46,121 bases of DNA from Rhizomucor pusillus. Lineage: Eukaryota > Mucoromycota > Mucoromycetes > Mucorales > Lichtheimiaceae. The DNA is taken from assembly GCA_900175165.2 (NCBI GenBank), contig FWWN02000520.1, forward strand, positions 1 to 46,121, read 5' to 3'. This document shows positions 1-12,800 of the stretch, one piece after another. The notes under the pieces were generated by a model, which made no database searches, was not told where the DNA came from, and saw only the letters and a list, made by a program, of their open reading frames with translations. Both the position numbers and the translations under genes were made by a program. How positions within the stretch are numbered: position 1 is the first letter of the stretch; each line of letters opens with the position of its first letter.

Positions 1-1727
1 GCCTTCAGATGGCTCAGGTCCAAAGATTTGGCTAGGATCGACAAACATTTTTGACGGCTTTGGCAGGTATAGGTTTTTTCTATCACAAGCTGTAGGATAT
101 AACTTGCCAAGTTTGCTTTGTCCTTGTATCGCAGGGTTTTCCGGGCTTGGCTTCGGTCAACGGCTAAAGGATGACAAGCGCGGAATCCTTGGGCGGCGAA
201 TCTTTTGGATTCGAATGACCATGTCTTTGATGCTGCCGATTTGCAATAGTTTCGAAGAAACCGTACTGACGAAATAACTTCAGGAGGGAGCAACCGAATA
301 ATAACGTCGTATTCAGTATCCAGAAGGATTCGTGAAACGGTTGATGATAATGCAGACCCTAAGAATGCTTTTCTATTGTTGCTACCTCGTTCTCCGCAGA
401 AGCCCGCCTGTACTAGAAACTCGAGGTTGCCCCATCGAACGACTATCTCCCTCCAGGAGTTCCTGAACTCGTTTTTTTCGACCAATACAGCTGTTGGCTG
501 CTCATCATACTTGCTAGATTTAGGTAAAGCGCAGTCATCGACATATTTATCATTTTGAACGTATGTGTCGATGTGGGTCACAAATATCCAGGACGTCTCA
601 CCCAGCAGTACGCATTCCACCAAGCTTTCGGATTTGTCTCTGATAAATTCATCGATGTGTTCTGCATCTGAGCCGGTAATTGCTAATATTGGTTCGTCGT
701 CTATTTTCTTCCGGAGACGATAGTAGTATGCATTTGATTCGATACATTTATCCAATGCCTTCGGCAATTTGCATCCTGTCTGTAGCGGTTGGTTTCGAAT
801 TTGGGCTCTACCTGTTATTTACTTGGTAAGCACCACGGCGGATATAGACATATCCATAATAAACAAACCTGCTTCTATACTTAATATCTTCAAAGCGCGC
901 TTGTACTCTGTTACGGGTCTTTTTACACTCGTAGGTGTCTGATGCGTGTCCTCGTGTGATCTTTTAAGGATTTGAAACATAAAGATCTCTCCCGGCTCTG
1001 TCTCACAAGCCGAAGCATTTTCCTCCGAGTTATCATCCTGGCTGACAGTGTCAGATTCCTGCAAAAATTTGGAGTTACCGCCTCGAGTTCTGTACTTCGC
1101 GTATAAACATACGCTTACTAGGTCATCAAATTGTTCGACTGTTATCTTTATGGACTTGCGGCCGGTTTGCAAAGCAGAGACTGCGTTGATCCATTTTCAT
1201 GCAGTTTGAGGACGACACCGCAAGTTCAAATTTCCTGTCAAGTGTGGCCAAGCTCCTCAGAAGTCGTCGGATACTCTTCTTGGATACATCCGCTGTTTTC
1301 AAGAGCTGCAGACGCGTAACGAAAATGTATTGTTTTTCGAGACAAGCGCTAATCTTCACCGACGCGTCGTGACAGGTTGCAAAAATGCCGCAATCAATGC
1401 AGAGAGCTCGGGCTGTTCGCGCAGGAAAACGACATTGTTGTTCCATGGTCTGTACATTCAAATGCCATACGTTCCATGTCTTGCTTGCACACAGAAGAGC
1501 ATAGGTCGCTTTGTTTACACATGCGAACTGGAGGCGATCGTGCCAACTTGTGAGACATTCGTAAATTTGATGGAAACATCAACCACCTGAAGAGGATATC
1601 GGTTCTTCTTTTTCTTTGGTGTGGATAAGGTAGACATTTTCGAATGACATGTGCTTGACAGCAGCGGATCTTCCAAAGTGGATGCCTGCTGCGGATCCAT
1701 TTTTTCAATCAGCGACATAACATGCAT
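1..1727 (-). CDS. F-box-like protein, 3' end off the window, probably frame-damaged
   Basis: A minus-strand gene runs off the left edge. From the Met codon at 1727 a basic, Ser-rich N-terminus leads into an F-box-like stretch (FHQIYECLTSWHDRLQFA, then CVNKATYALL and a Trp), which normally binds Skp1 in SCF ubiquitin ligases. Two introns are clear: 1059-1118 (GTAAGC...TTTGCAG) and 776-822 (GTAAAT...CAGACAG). From 775 to base 1 the frame stays open for about 258 codons with no stop. Two joints do not fit: reading must slip by one base near the T-run at 1574-1576 (just before the F-box) and near the A-run at 1194-1197. Either these are indels or sequence errors, or the model misses introns; a GC donor near 1203 could explain the second. 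The C-terminal part matches no family I know. F-box call moderate; intactness doubtful. Confidence 0.5.
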
Positions 1728-3263
1728 GAAGGCCAGCGTTAACGATGAGGTTTATTGTTGCAAAGGACGTCTTTTAATACTAAAAATAGCATAAAAATCA
1801 GAGTTCGCAGGTCTAAATGGATAACAAAGACTTCCACAGTTTGTCTCTGAACATTGCTAAGAGGACTTGTAGCGCCGGAGTAACAGGAACTGCGAATTAT
1901 GAACGCCAAGTTCAACTATGCGGAACGAATTCTGAAAGCGATGAACATATAAACAGTTGATAGATAGAGTTAATAAAGAGAAAGGATGATATTGTTTTAT
2001 TGATAAATAAAATTTAAAGAGAGAAAGAAAAGAATGTTACAAAGTAATACAACAAGTTATGAGATAGAACGACAATACAGCCAGACTGCTCAAGAACCAA
2101 CAGAACGTAGCACATATCAAGGACCAAAAATAGAAGAATTTTTAAGAGAGGATCAGGATCTAGCTCCTTATAACAGCTCTCTTAAGAGAACTCTCGAAAG
2201 ACTGTAATGAGCATGTACCACCGTCCATGCCGGAACCCAAATGTATACCGCCATGGAATGTAGATCCCTGTTCCCGTAAACGATGGTGGAACCCAAATGT
2301 ATACCACAGAACGCTATCAGGGAGCTTTTTCAGAAAACTACCGCGACTGCCCCAGGCTCCAAACGGAGTGTGGAAGGCATAGAAGCTACGATGGCACGAA
2401 AGATAGAGAAACGAGAATGGGGATGTTGGAGCGTTCTTATATCGTCAGTCGGTGATGACGTTGCTGCAGGCATTCTGACTCCGCCGATTGTGATATTAGT
2501 CGCAAAAATCATAATTGCTGAGTTTTTGAGCACTTGGACGTGTGTTGACTTTCACATAGTAGTTCACATAGTGCTATTTTTTTATTTGACAATATCACGA
2601 TCAAATCCCCTCTTCTTTTCTTACTTTTCTACATATCCTATAACGTTCAACACTTACGAATCGCCAAGTAGTATGTAACCTACTTTGATGAAAATATCAT
2701 ACACCCATTTCTTAACTCTTTTGAACAAACCTAGCTCAAATCTTTAAAAACTCAGTGTCCCTTTTATTAATTGACTGTATCTCCAAGCTCAGCATGTCGT
2801 CCCAAGACGCTTGATGTTTGCAAATATTATATATGTTTAGTAAATAAAGCTAACATCACGTCCGACGAAGGAGAAGTTAGGCGCGTTCAAATAGTATATT
2901 AAGAAACAGCATCGTTCAAGTAGAATTTCATTAGATATTGACTTCCACGATACGCCCTGTCTTGAGCACATTCGTTCTTCATCGGGAATATTTTGGTAAA
3001 AAAGATGTAGTGAGCAATATATCTTAGATCGAGATATGATCTTTTGAAAAGGAGGACGTCTGGTATATCGTTGCCATCGATAAAAGTGAATGCATGTATG
3101 TTCAGTTGCTCGTATCAAAAATTCCAGTCCTCAGCGCTTGTTGTGCAAACGTATTTTCCTAATCTACTATGTACACGATGTTCCAATCAACGTGCTGTAA
3201 TCCAACGAAGGAATCAAGCATCCTGCGCATATTCCAGAAAACCAATAGTATAATATACATACA
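1728..3263. other. Gene-poor stretch, no convincing gene
   Basis: The stretch is AT-rich with several short open frames. The longest (2283-2678, plus strand, 131 codons) has a hydrophobic middle and no recognisable domain or splice support. A 10-bp palindrome CTCTTAAGAG lies near 2178. It borders a broken transposase, so it may be old transposon sequence, but I could not find terminal inverted repeats. Confidence 0.4.
2232..2305 (+). repeat. 18-bp direct repeat, two copies
   Basis: GGAACCCAAATGTATACC occurs exactly at 2232-2249 and again at 2288-2305, 56 bp apart start to start. It could be a remnant of a tandem duplication or a short repeat of a mobile element. No function is implied. Confidence 0.7.
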
Positions 3264-4464
3264 ATGTATAGTCAATTCATCCACTACGAAAGTCCTAACG
3301 AGCCCCTAGTGCGAGTTGTTAGCGAAGAGGAAGTTGAAGAGCTGCAGGAGATTGATGAAGCTGGTCCCGTTACTACGCTCATGACAATCGATGACATGGA
3401 ACCAGAGACAAAGCAAAGTCCACCACTTACGCAACCAAGTCCTGCTCCGGAACCTAGTGGAAAAACAGAAATAGAAAAGCCAAAGGAGCGAGGACCACAC
3501 AGCTATACAACAAGTATACGCCTGAACAGATAGGCAAATTCATCACGTTACTGCAAGAGGAAGGACTATCGGTAACTGAAGCAGCACAAAATACGCGTAT
3601 TCCCAGAAGTACAGCATATAAGCTTCGAAACGAATGGAACGAAAGTGATGGATTCGTGCTGCCAGGTCTGAAGGAGGACGGTCGGAAACGCGGCAACAAT
3701 ACAAAGCTTAGATAAGAACATTCGGCGTTCATTATAACTTAACATTGACGGGAATCCGACCGTAACTGCCGACCAGATAACTGAGGCACTCTGTGCTGTC
3801 TTTGATGGGCTGTCAATAAGCACTTCAGCGGTCCACCGGCATATGAGGGAGAAATGCGCTCTCTCTCTAACTAAAACGCGCATCTACAAAGAGGAGCGTG
3901 ATTCTAAGCGGATCATTGAAGAGAGAGCGCGATTAGTATCCCGTTGGATACAGGATGGTGTCGATTTTCAGGAGAACTGCGTGTTCCTTTGACGAAAGTA
4001 GATTCCATATGGACATGGTCCATTCAAGAGCTTGGTCAAAGAAGGGAACATCAGCAACTGTGAAGGTTCCCACCCAAAGAGGTGTGAGTCTAAGTACAAT
4101 CTGCTGTATTTCGAGCAAAGGAGTCATATTACTGTCAAAGAGGGATCTTATCCCTTTGAAGAAGAGGAAGGCCGTCGGCAAACAGCCCAGTAGTAACATT
4201 GGTACTACGTCTGATCACTTCCATGCATTTGTCGAGAAAGTCATGGACATTTCGGACGCTCATAAGATGCAAGACATGCATATTGTGATGGATAATGCGC
4301 GGATCTATCACAGTGCGTCTGTTCTAGAAGCAATCGAGAAGCGGGGCTACAAGCCTTTGTTCCTTCCTCCTTACTCGCCGTTCTTAAACCCTAGACTTAA
4401 TAATCCCATTTTGTGCTCGTCTCACGTGATGTCTCAAAAGAGCTGCCCAAACGGTCTCAATTAA
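3264..4464 (+). pseudogene. Broken Tc1/mariner-type (DDE) transposase
   Basis: This is the relic of a cut-and-paste DNA transposase. Fragments in order: an acidic N-terminal segment (3264-3533); a helix-turn-helix segment with TEAAQNTRIPRSTAYKLR (about 3516-3714); a second DNA-binding segment, NPTVTADQITEAL to about 3990; and the catalytic core (about 3990-4400) with DESRFHM (first Asp), MDNARIYHS (second Asp) and LPPYSPFLNP. The frame shifts between segments and stops occur at 3531-3533, 3712-3714 and 3990-3992, so no intact protein can be made. Similarity ends straight after FLNP, where functional members continue with the third catalytic acid; the last 23 codons are unrelated, so the 3' part looks deleted. 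Terminal repeats and the TA target duplication were not found. Confidence 0.85.
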
Positions 4465-4684
4465 ATTAAAACGTTCAACTCAAAATTTTCAGATTTCGTC
4501 CCAAAATTTGGCCAACCATCCAAAATAAACGCGAATCACTGTAGTGAACAGTTCTTCTAATTTGGATAAGAAGAATACTCTAGAAGCCCTTAGACTGCGC
4601 ATAACACCGCTACTTATTGTCAAGAGACCATAGACGTTTAACAGGACAAGAGATGCGACTATTACCTACAGTGAAAAATAACTT

Positions 4685-5199
4685 TTACACGATATTTTTT
4701 TTTTCCATTCCTTTTTGCTGTGATGAATATGCCTCAAACAGGTCACACAGCTGTGTCTCGTATACATAATTCGAACGATCCGGCAGAGAAGCTGCATCGC
4801 TTCCAAGGGATCTTGCGTGATCTTTCGTGCCACAATATACGGCCGACATTATGACAAATATATGCTCTGAAGCATCTGTTTGGCCGCCAACTGCATTCCC
4901 ATTCGGATATTTTATTACGAAAATTGGGACGCCTCGAGTTCCTATGGCTTCACTCAAAAGTTGAGTGAGAATAGAGTGACGGTAACTTCTCTGACTTCAC
5001 AATCGGGTGATAATACTATCGCAGCACACTCGAAACGGGTTAAAATAGGAGTAATGTAGACGCAAATCTTCGCCTTAGAGATGGAAGCTTTCAATGTAAG
5101 CGTCAATCGGATAACGTGGTAAAGGATCCTAATAGCTTCTTTCGTAGAGAACCAGCAACCAAAGTCAATCAATCGATCATGTCTGTACACCACATTCAT
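4685..5199 (-). pseudogene. Orphan coding fragments, possible decayed gene
   Basis: Two protein-like minus-strand frames lie end to end: 5199-4954 (begins MNVVYRHDRLIDFGCWF) and, in another frame, about 4985-4685 (contains GTRGVPIFVIKYPNGNAVGG and ends in a Lys-rich tail). Amino acid composition looks coding, and the second frame stays open upstream of the first one's stop, as expected for one gene with a frameshift or a missed intron. I recognise no domain, and it does not obviously resemble the F-box-like gene at the left edge. A short chance frame cannot be excluded. Confidence 0.25.
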
Positions 5200-5761
5200 T
5201 ACTGCTGAAGCGCAGAATCACCAGACCTACAATAAACCTAGCGCACTATTCTGTAGATACACAGTCATAGAAACTTGTGCTCTCTATGGAAATGAAGAAC
5301 AACATACGCAAATAAAGAAGATGGCCTGCCGCACGAGTGCTCATCAAGTCATATATTTCCAAATTTCATCTACTCTGCCTGAAAAACCAAATGAGATTGA
5401 AATCCAGTGCTAATGTCGAGTGTGGACTCAAAAGTAAAACTGGAGTTTCCATAGTAACAGGTCCAGGGTGAAAATGGAGTAAACATCAAAAACTAAGCCC
5501 AATGTCGAGTGACCATAATTCACCCCGGGGAATATGAGTAGACCTCCCATTTGCATTCCCTAAATGTGGCGACGGCAATGGGCCTTCGTTTTCATCGCTT
5601 TCTTTCAAAAGTGAGAGATTCGTGAAAGAGAGACGTGGCCATAGCAAATCGTGGGAACATTTTTTCTCCCACGCGCTACTATGCAAATTATATAAGCGAA
5701 GGGTTTGACAGTCTGAGATAGAATCTCATCTTTTCCAGTGCAAAGATAGGCGAACTAAACA
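5200..5761. promoter_or_regulatory. Upstream region of the HPPD gene
   Basis: No gene seen. The last 100 bases before the HPPD start contain TATATAAGC near 5689, a TATA-like element about 70 bp upstream of the ATG. The rest holds only short frames without recognisable motifs. Confidence 0.35.
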
Positions 5762-7223
<1,462 letters not shown>

Positions 7224-8415
7224 AAATACTTAAAAAAATAAAAAATCAAGATAAAAAGTATAAAGAATATAGGACTTGTTGTTTTCAATGCCCTAATTGC
7301 TTCATGGATTCAGCTGCAGAAGATACAAAGAAGCCAGTTGGATCTTTCAGTGATTTATTCATGTTATATAAGCATCTGGACCATTGAACTAAGGTTGTAA
7401 TAACAGGATTTAAGCCGTTAAAATATCATCTATAGCAGCTCGTAGCTAATATTGCTCTTGTAGACTGACGTATGGAAACAATAAATTATCAAAGAGTCTT
7501 CTGGTGGATTCTCACATTCTAACGGTTAATCAAGAACAGCTCGCTAGCCTTAGGCGGAAAGTCTCCAAGTTTGCGTCAAACGTTGATCGTTTAGGGTTGT
7601 CCAAAAAGGATACGGTGAAGACCGATCATTGCCATTTTGCCTTGAAAACTATATACAACATGCCTTGTTGCCATATGCTTCTCGAGACGAGTGAAATTCC
7701 TATAAGCCTGACAGCTCGGCTCTGGCATTTCTTTCCCGAAATCCAGCTGTTAACAATGGTAAATGGAAAAGTAGTTAATAACTGGGCACGCTTGTATTAA
7801 TGTTCGATCGATCCAGAGACAAATAACAATTTGCCAGACGACAAGGCCTTAAAGTTTTGTTCAATACATCAGAGAAATAAAAGACTGGTATCAGCACGAA
7901 GCCCTATCTCTTCTATCTGTAAATTAATTTGACATCGCTATCTGTGCTTGCTGGCTAGCAAAGGTGGATCGCAGGTCAGTCGGTTTTGGAAAAATTAGCT
8001 AGAAAAAGTTTGGGCCAGCTAGAACCAGTTTTGAACCTATTTCAAGCAGCATACCATGCAATGATCCAGGATTAGCCTTCATTATTGATAGACTTGGTGG
8101 CATACCAGGATCCAAAACAAAAAATCAGATTCTCTTATTATATGCAGATATGCCACCAAGCATATCAACTTCAGGTAATCATCCGCTCTTCGGCTCCGGG
8201 AAGATACCATTTTCACACCAGATGTATCATTGAAAACAGGACGTTGCATCCTTGCATTGCTGGACAATTACGCATCTACTGTTTTTACCATTGCGACAAA
8301 TATAGCAATATTGCGTTCGATCCAGGACATAAAACTTGCTTATTGAAGACGTATCAGCATGAGCGGACTTGCATCCAATACTCAATTGCCCTGAGACCAA
8401 AAATGAAGTGATTTA
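7224..8415. other. 1.2 kb intergenic stretch with a possible transposon relic
   Basis: Between HPPD and the Sel1-repeat gene, on the same strand. It contains the possible MULE fragment at 7504-7800. A second open frame (8085-8411) has no recognisable motif and more likely overlaps the promoter or leader of the next gene. Nothing else stands out. Confidence 0.4.
7504..7800 (+). pseudogene. Possible Mutator-like (MULE) transposase C-terminal fragment
   Basis: A 98-codon open frame without a good start (GTG) contains NMPCCHMLLETSEIPISL followed by RLWHFF. This resembles the SWIM-type zinc-binding tail of MULE/FAR1-like transposases, where a G-L-P-C-x-H core is followed some ten residues later by I-P-L and then a W-H pair. 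No DDE core is visible upstream or downstream, so at best this is a relic. The resemblance is short and by eye. Confidence 0.3.
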
Positions 8416-9669
8416 ATGACCCTAACTTCCACAGATACCAAGGCAGATCTTTGCCTCGTTACTGCGACGCAGCTACTCCAGGCACAGGCCGACGGAACCC
8501 AAGATGATACCCTAAATGCCCTGAAATTATTACGCCGTGAAGCTACCGCGGAACGAAATGTCGAAGCAAAGATCAAATTGTGCACAATCTTCAGCGCGAC
8601 TAGCCGCGGGCGATTGGAAGCAGACGCCCGCGAAGTAGAGCTTTGGTCTCGCAGCGTTTTCGATCGCCAGCTGTCAGATGCTCTGCACGACAGCGCCCGA
8701 GACATTGAAGCAGCGCCAACAACAGCCAAGAGTACAGTCGACTATATCCTCGAAAATGCACAAAGCAACGACAGCGCCAGCAAAAATCTCGCCTATCTTG
8801 CTGGACTTTTACTGACACGAGGCATCGGCGTCGCCAGGAACATTGATCATGGTCTGCAAATTTTGGAACGCGCTGCTGCAGAGGAGCACGCGTATGCATC
8901 CTATGAACTGGGACGAATCTACGGAGATTATTACAATTATTCCTTGCACGACACACCGCGATCAATATCATGGTTCGAGAAGGCCGCCGAGCTAGGTTGC
9001 ACCCGTGCACACATTGATTTGGCTGTCGCCTTGCAGGGCCACGATGATGCAAAAGCTATAAATTTTGCTACCTTGGGAGCAGAGAAAGCCAACGATCGGT
9101 ACTGCCAGTACATCCTAAGCAAGCATTGCGACAACCAGGAGGAGCGCCTGCGGTGGCTCCAGTTGTCGGCAGATCAAGGGTTCGCCCTAGCAATTGAGGA
9201 GTTAGTCGGTCACTACATGGAAGTACGCAGCTACGCAGACGCTATCCGCCTATGCTCATCGGCAAGCGCTGCCGACTTGCCATCCTGCCAGATTGCCATG
9301 GCAGATATTCATCGCTATGGACTGCAAGTACCGCAAGACCACAAAAAAGCGTTCCAATATTACCAGACAGCAGCGAATCATCCGGAATCGCCTAACCAGT
9401 ATGCACAACATATGCTGGGTGAGATGTTTTTGAACGGTGAAGGAATTCCTCAGGATACCGCCGTAGCAAAAGAATGGTACCAGATAGCAGCCACGCAAGG
9501 TTATGAGCCATCAAGACGCAGACTGCAGCAACTCACAGTCTCGGTACCAACACCGCGCTCCTCCGCAGATACTGTCGAAAGTGATGCAGGTGCTGGCGTT
9601 CCAAACAAGGACCAGCAGCAAAAGAAACAGAATAGATGGTCTATGGGCTTCTTTGGACGGAAAAAGTAA
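8416..9669 (+). CDS. Sel1-repeat (TPR-like) protein
   Basis: Single-exon gene of 417 residues. Several Sel1-type repeats are visible, for example around residues 130-165 (LLLTRGIGVARNIDHGLQIL, then A-Y-A-S-Y-E-L-G), 165-205 (SWFEKAAELG) and 300-370 (IHRYGLQVPQDHKKAFQYYQ; MFLNGEGIPQDTAVAKEWYQ). These solenoid repeats act as protein scaffolds, as in the yeast chitin-synthase activators Skt5/Chs4 and other Sel1 proteins. The Lys/Gln-rich tail ends NRWSMGFFGRKK, with no CaaX box, so I do not call it a Chs4 orthologue. The start at 8416 is the first Met of the frame. It is convergent with ADE6, the stop codons being 144 bp apart. Specific partner unknown. Confidence 0.85.
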   Translation: MTLTSTDTKADLCLVTATQLLQAQADGTQDDTLNALKLLRREATAERNVEAKIKLCTIFSATSRGRLEADAREVELWSRSVFDRQLSDALHDSARDIEAAPTTAKSTVDYILENAQSNDSASKNLAYLAGLLLTRGIGVARNIDHGLQILERAAAEEHAYASYELGRIYGDYYNYSLHDTPRSISWFEKAAELGCTRAHIDLAVALQGHDDAKAINFATLGAEKANDRYCQYILSKHCDNQEERLRWLQLSADQGFALAIEELVGHYMEVRSYADAIRLCSSASAADLPSCQIAMADIHRYGLQVPQDHKKAFQYYQTAANHPESPNQYAQHMLGEMFLNGEGIPQDTAVAKEWYQIAATQGYEPSRRRLQQLTVSVPTPRSSADTVESDAGAGVPNKDQQQKKQNRWSMGFFGRKK

Positions 9670-9813
9670 AAATGAAACGATACTCTGAAGCGCAAACAAA
9701 AAAAATTGCTGGTTCATTTCTCTTGTGTAGAAAAAGAACAAAACGGGGCATGAGAACTATACATACACGAATATATGAATGAGATGCTTCTAAACTATTG
9801 ACAGTCAGAAATT

Positions 9814-12800
9814 TTAAAAGTTGTTTCCAATCCATTTGCGTGCGTTTCTGAACATTCGCAACCAAGGCCCAACTTGACCCCAGTTTGCATCTGCTGGGTA
9901 CCAAGAGTTGCTTTCCTTGAGGACAACGCGTTCTGGATGAGGCATGAGGGCCAAAACTCGTCCGTTAGGTGTCTGGATAGCTGTAATGCCATCAGGTGAT
10001 CCGTTGGGGTTGAAGGGGTAACGCTCGGTAGGTTGGCCATAGTTATCGACATATTTGGCTGCTGTTAAGCCTTGCGAGACAAATGATTCATGATCGTTTG
10101 CATCCTTGAACTGCACGCGTCCTTCACCGTGTGCTACAGCAATGGGGAACTTGGAGCCAGCCATGCCGTCAAAGAAGATAGAGTTTGTTTGTTGGATTTC
10201 AACCATACAGACACGTGCTTCAAACTGTTCACTTTGGTTGCGCATAAATCTTGGCCATGTTTGAGCTCCTGGAATAAGTTCTTTCAAGTTGCTAAGGAAC
10301 TGACAGCCATTGCAGACGCCGAGTGCAAAGGTATCGTTACGTTCATTGAAGAAGTGAGCAAATTCGGCTCGAGCGTGAGGGTGCAGCAAGATAGACTTGG
10401 CCCATCCAGAACCAGCGCCCAAGACATCACCGTACGAGAAACCACCGCATGCTGCCAGACCAACAAAGTCTTTGAGGGTAACCTTGCCAGAAATGATATC
10501 TGTCATGTGCACATCAACGGCTTCAAAGCCAGCCAAATGGAATGCAAAGGCCATTTCGATCTGACCGTTAACACCTTGATCGCGAAGGATGGCTACACGA
10601 GGACGGCGAGCTTCAAGACCTGCAGTGACATCAACTGACGGATCGAATGTCAACTGATAGCTCAGACCAGGATCTCTGGCGTCAAGCAAGTTATCGTATT
10701 CTTGCTTAGCACAATCAGCATTGTCACGGGCAGCTTGCATCAAGTAAGAAGTCTCGCTCCATTGGCGTTGCAAGTCGATACGTTCAGCTTGGTAAACGCA
10801 CTGGCCATTCACGGCAAATGCGATCAAATCCTTGTCGTCGTGAGCAGAAACCTTGCCGATCTTGTGAACATTTTCTGATGCAACATCGTTGGCAGACAAG
10901 ATATCGACGAACTCTTGGAATCGAGACTCGTCGACCTGGACAACAGCACCGAGCTCTTCGTTGTACAATGCAGCAACAACATTGTCGTTCTTGACAATGC
11001 TGCTAAGGTCAACAGAAGCACCCACGTGACCAGCGAAGCACATTTCTGCAATGGTGGCGAACAGACCACCGTCGGATCTATCGTGGTATGCGAGCACAAT
11101 ATCGGTCTCCTTGACCTTTTGCATGGCGTTGAAGAAGTTCTTGAGCAAAGTAGCGTCTTCCACATCTGGTGCTTCGTGACCAATCTGCTTATAGACTTGA
11201 GCCAAGGCAGAGCCACCAAGACGTTGCTTGCCGTGAGCCAGATCGATAAAGACCAAAGCAGTGTTGGCATTGCTCTGCAGCTGAGGAGTGAAAGTCTTAT
11301 GGGTGTTAATGACCGGTGCAAAGCCAGTAATAATGAGCGACAACGGTGCAGTGACTTCCTTGCCGTCCCACTTCATCTTCATGGACATGGAATCTTTTCC
11401 GACTGGAATAGCGATGCCAAGTTTGGGGCAAAGATCAAGACCAATAGCTTGCACAGCCTCGTAGAGACTGGCTCCTTCACCCGGGTGGTCTGCAGCGCAC
11501 ATCCAGTTTGCGGACATGCGAACCTGGCTGATATCTTGAGCGTTGGCTGCGGCCAAGTTGGTCAAGCATTCGCCAACTGCCATTCTTGCAGACGCAGCGG
11601 CAGACAAGAGAGCCAAAGGAGTACGCTCACCCATTGCCATTGCTTCACCCGTGATGGTATCCAAGCCATAGGAAGTGATAGTTACAGCTACATCTGCAAC
11701 GGGAACCTGCCAAGGACCAACAAATTGGTCGCGAGCCACCAAGGCAGTGATGGAACGATCGCCGATAGTGATCAGGAAAGACTTTGATGCTACGGATGGC
11801 AAGTGAAGCACTCGCGAAGCAGCGTCTGCCAACACGTTGTCTGCATTGGGGAGGTATGACTTGAGACTAGAATCGAATGGAATTCGATACGGCTTCAAGG
11901 ATTCGGTCTTGCGGGACATCTTTGGAGGCTTGCCAAACAGAACCGGCATTGGCAAATCGATAGGGACGTTGTTCAGCAATGTATCCTTGACGATGAGACG
12001 CTGGTCAGACGTAGCCTTGCCAACAATTGCGTAAGGACATCTTTCGCGGGCACAGAGCTCCTGGAATACACTAATCTTTGAAGGAGCTACAGCTACAACG
12101 TATCGCTCCTGGGATTCGTTACACCAGATTTCCATAGGAGACATGCTGCTGTCGTCGCACGGCACATTTCGCAGATCAATTTCCGCACCCAAATCACTGT
12201 CATGCACAATTTCTGGCAAAGCGTTGGACAAACCACCAGCACCAACATCATGAATAGATTCAATGGGGTTCGCGTCACCCAAAGCGGTACAAAAATCGAT
12301 GACTTGCTGTGCACGTCTCTCCATTTCCGGATTATCACGTTGAACGGATGCAAAGTCGAGGTCTGCACTGCTTTGTCCTGATGCCATCGAGCTAGCAGCA
12401 CCACCTCCCAAACCGATAAGCATGCTGGGGCCACCCAAAACAATCAAGTGAGCACCGGGAGAAATTTTCTTTTTGAAAATGTGTGCAGGACGAATGCTGC
12501 CGACACCACCGGCAATCATAATGGGCTTGTGATAGCCACGAATTTCGGTAGTATCCTTGGTGACGGGTACCTCTTCAGCGAATGTACGGAAGTAACCAGT
12601 CAATGCGGGTCGGCCAAATTCGTTGTTGAAACCAGCACCGCCAAGCGGTGCCTCCATCATGATATCAAAGGCGGAAGCGACGTGGCCAGGTTTTCCAAAA
12701 TCCGTCTCCCAAGGCTGGACATGGCCGGGGATCAGCAGGTTAGACGTGGTGAAACCGACCAAACCGGCTTTTGGCTTAGATCCTTGGCCGACTGCACCTT

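Noticed and set aside
2283..2678. 131-codon plus-strand frame as a gene
   Set aside because: No motif, no splice context, next to transposon debris, ends in a low-complexity AT-rich tract.
8085..8411. 108-codon plus-strand frame as a gene
   Set aside because: Ends 7 bases before the Sel1 gene's ATG, has no recognisable motif and is better explained as leader or promoter.
10915..11787. Long plus-strand open frame inside ADE6
   Set aside because: It is antisense to a strongly conserved exon, has no domain, and reflects codon bias of the real gene.
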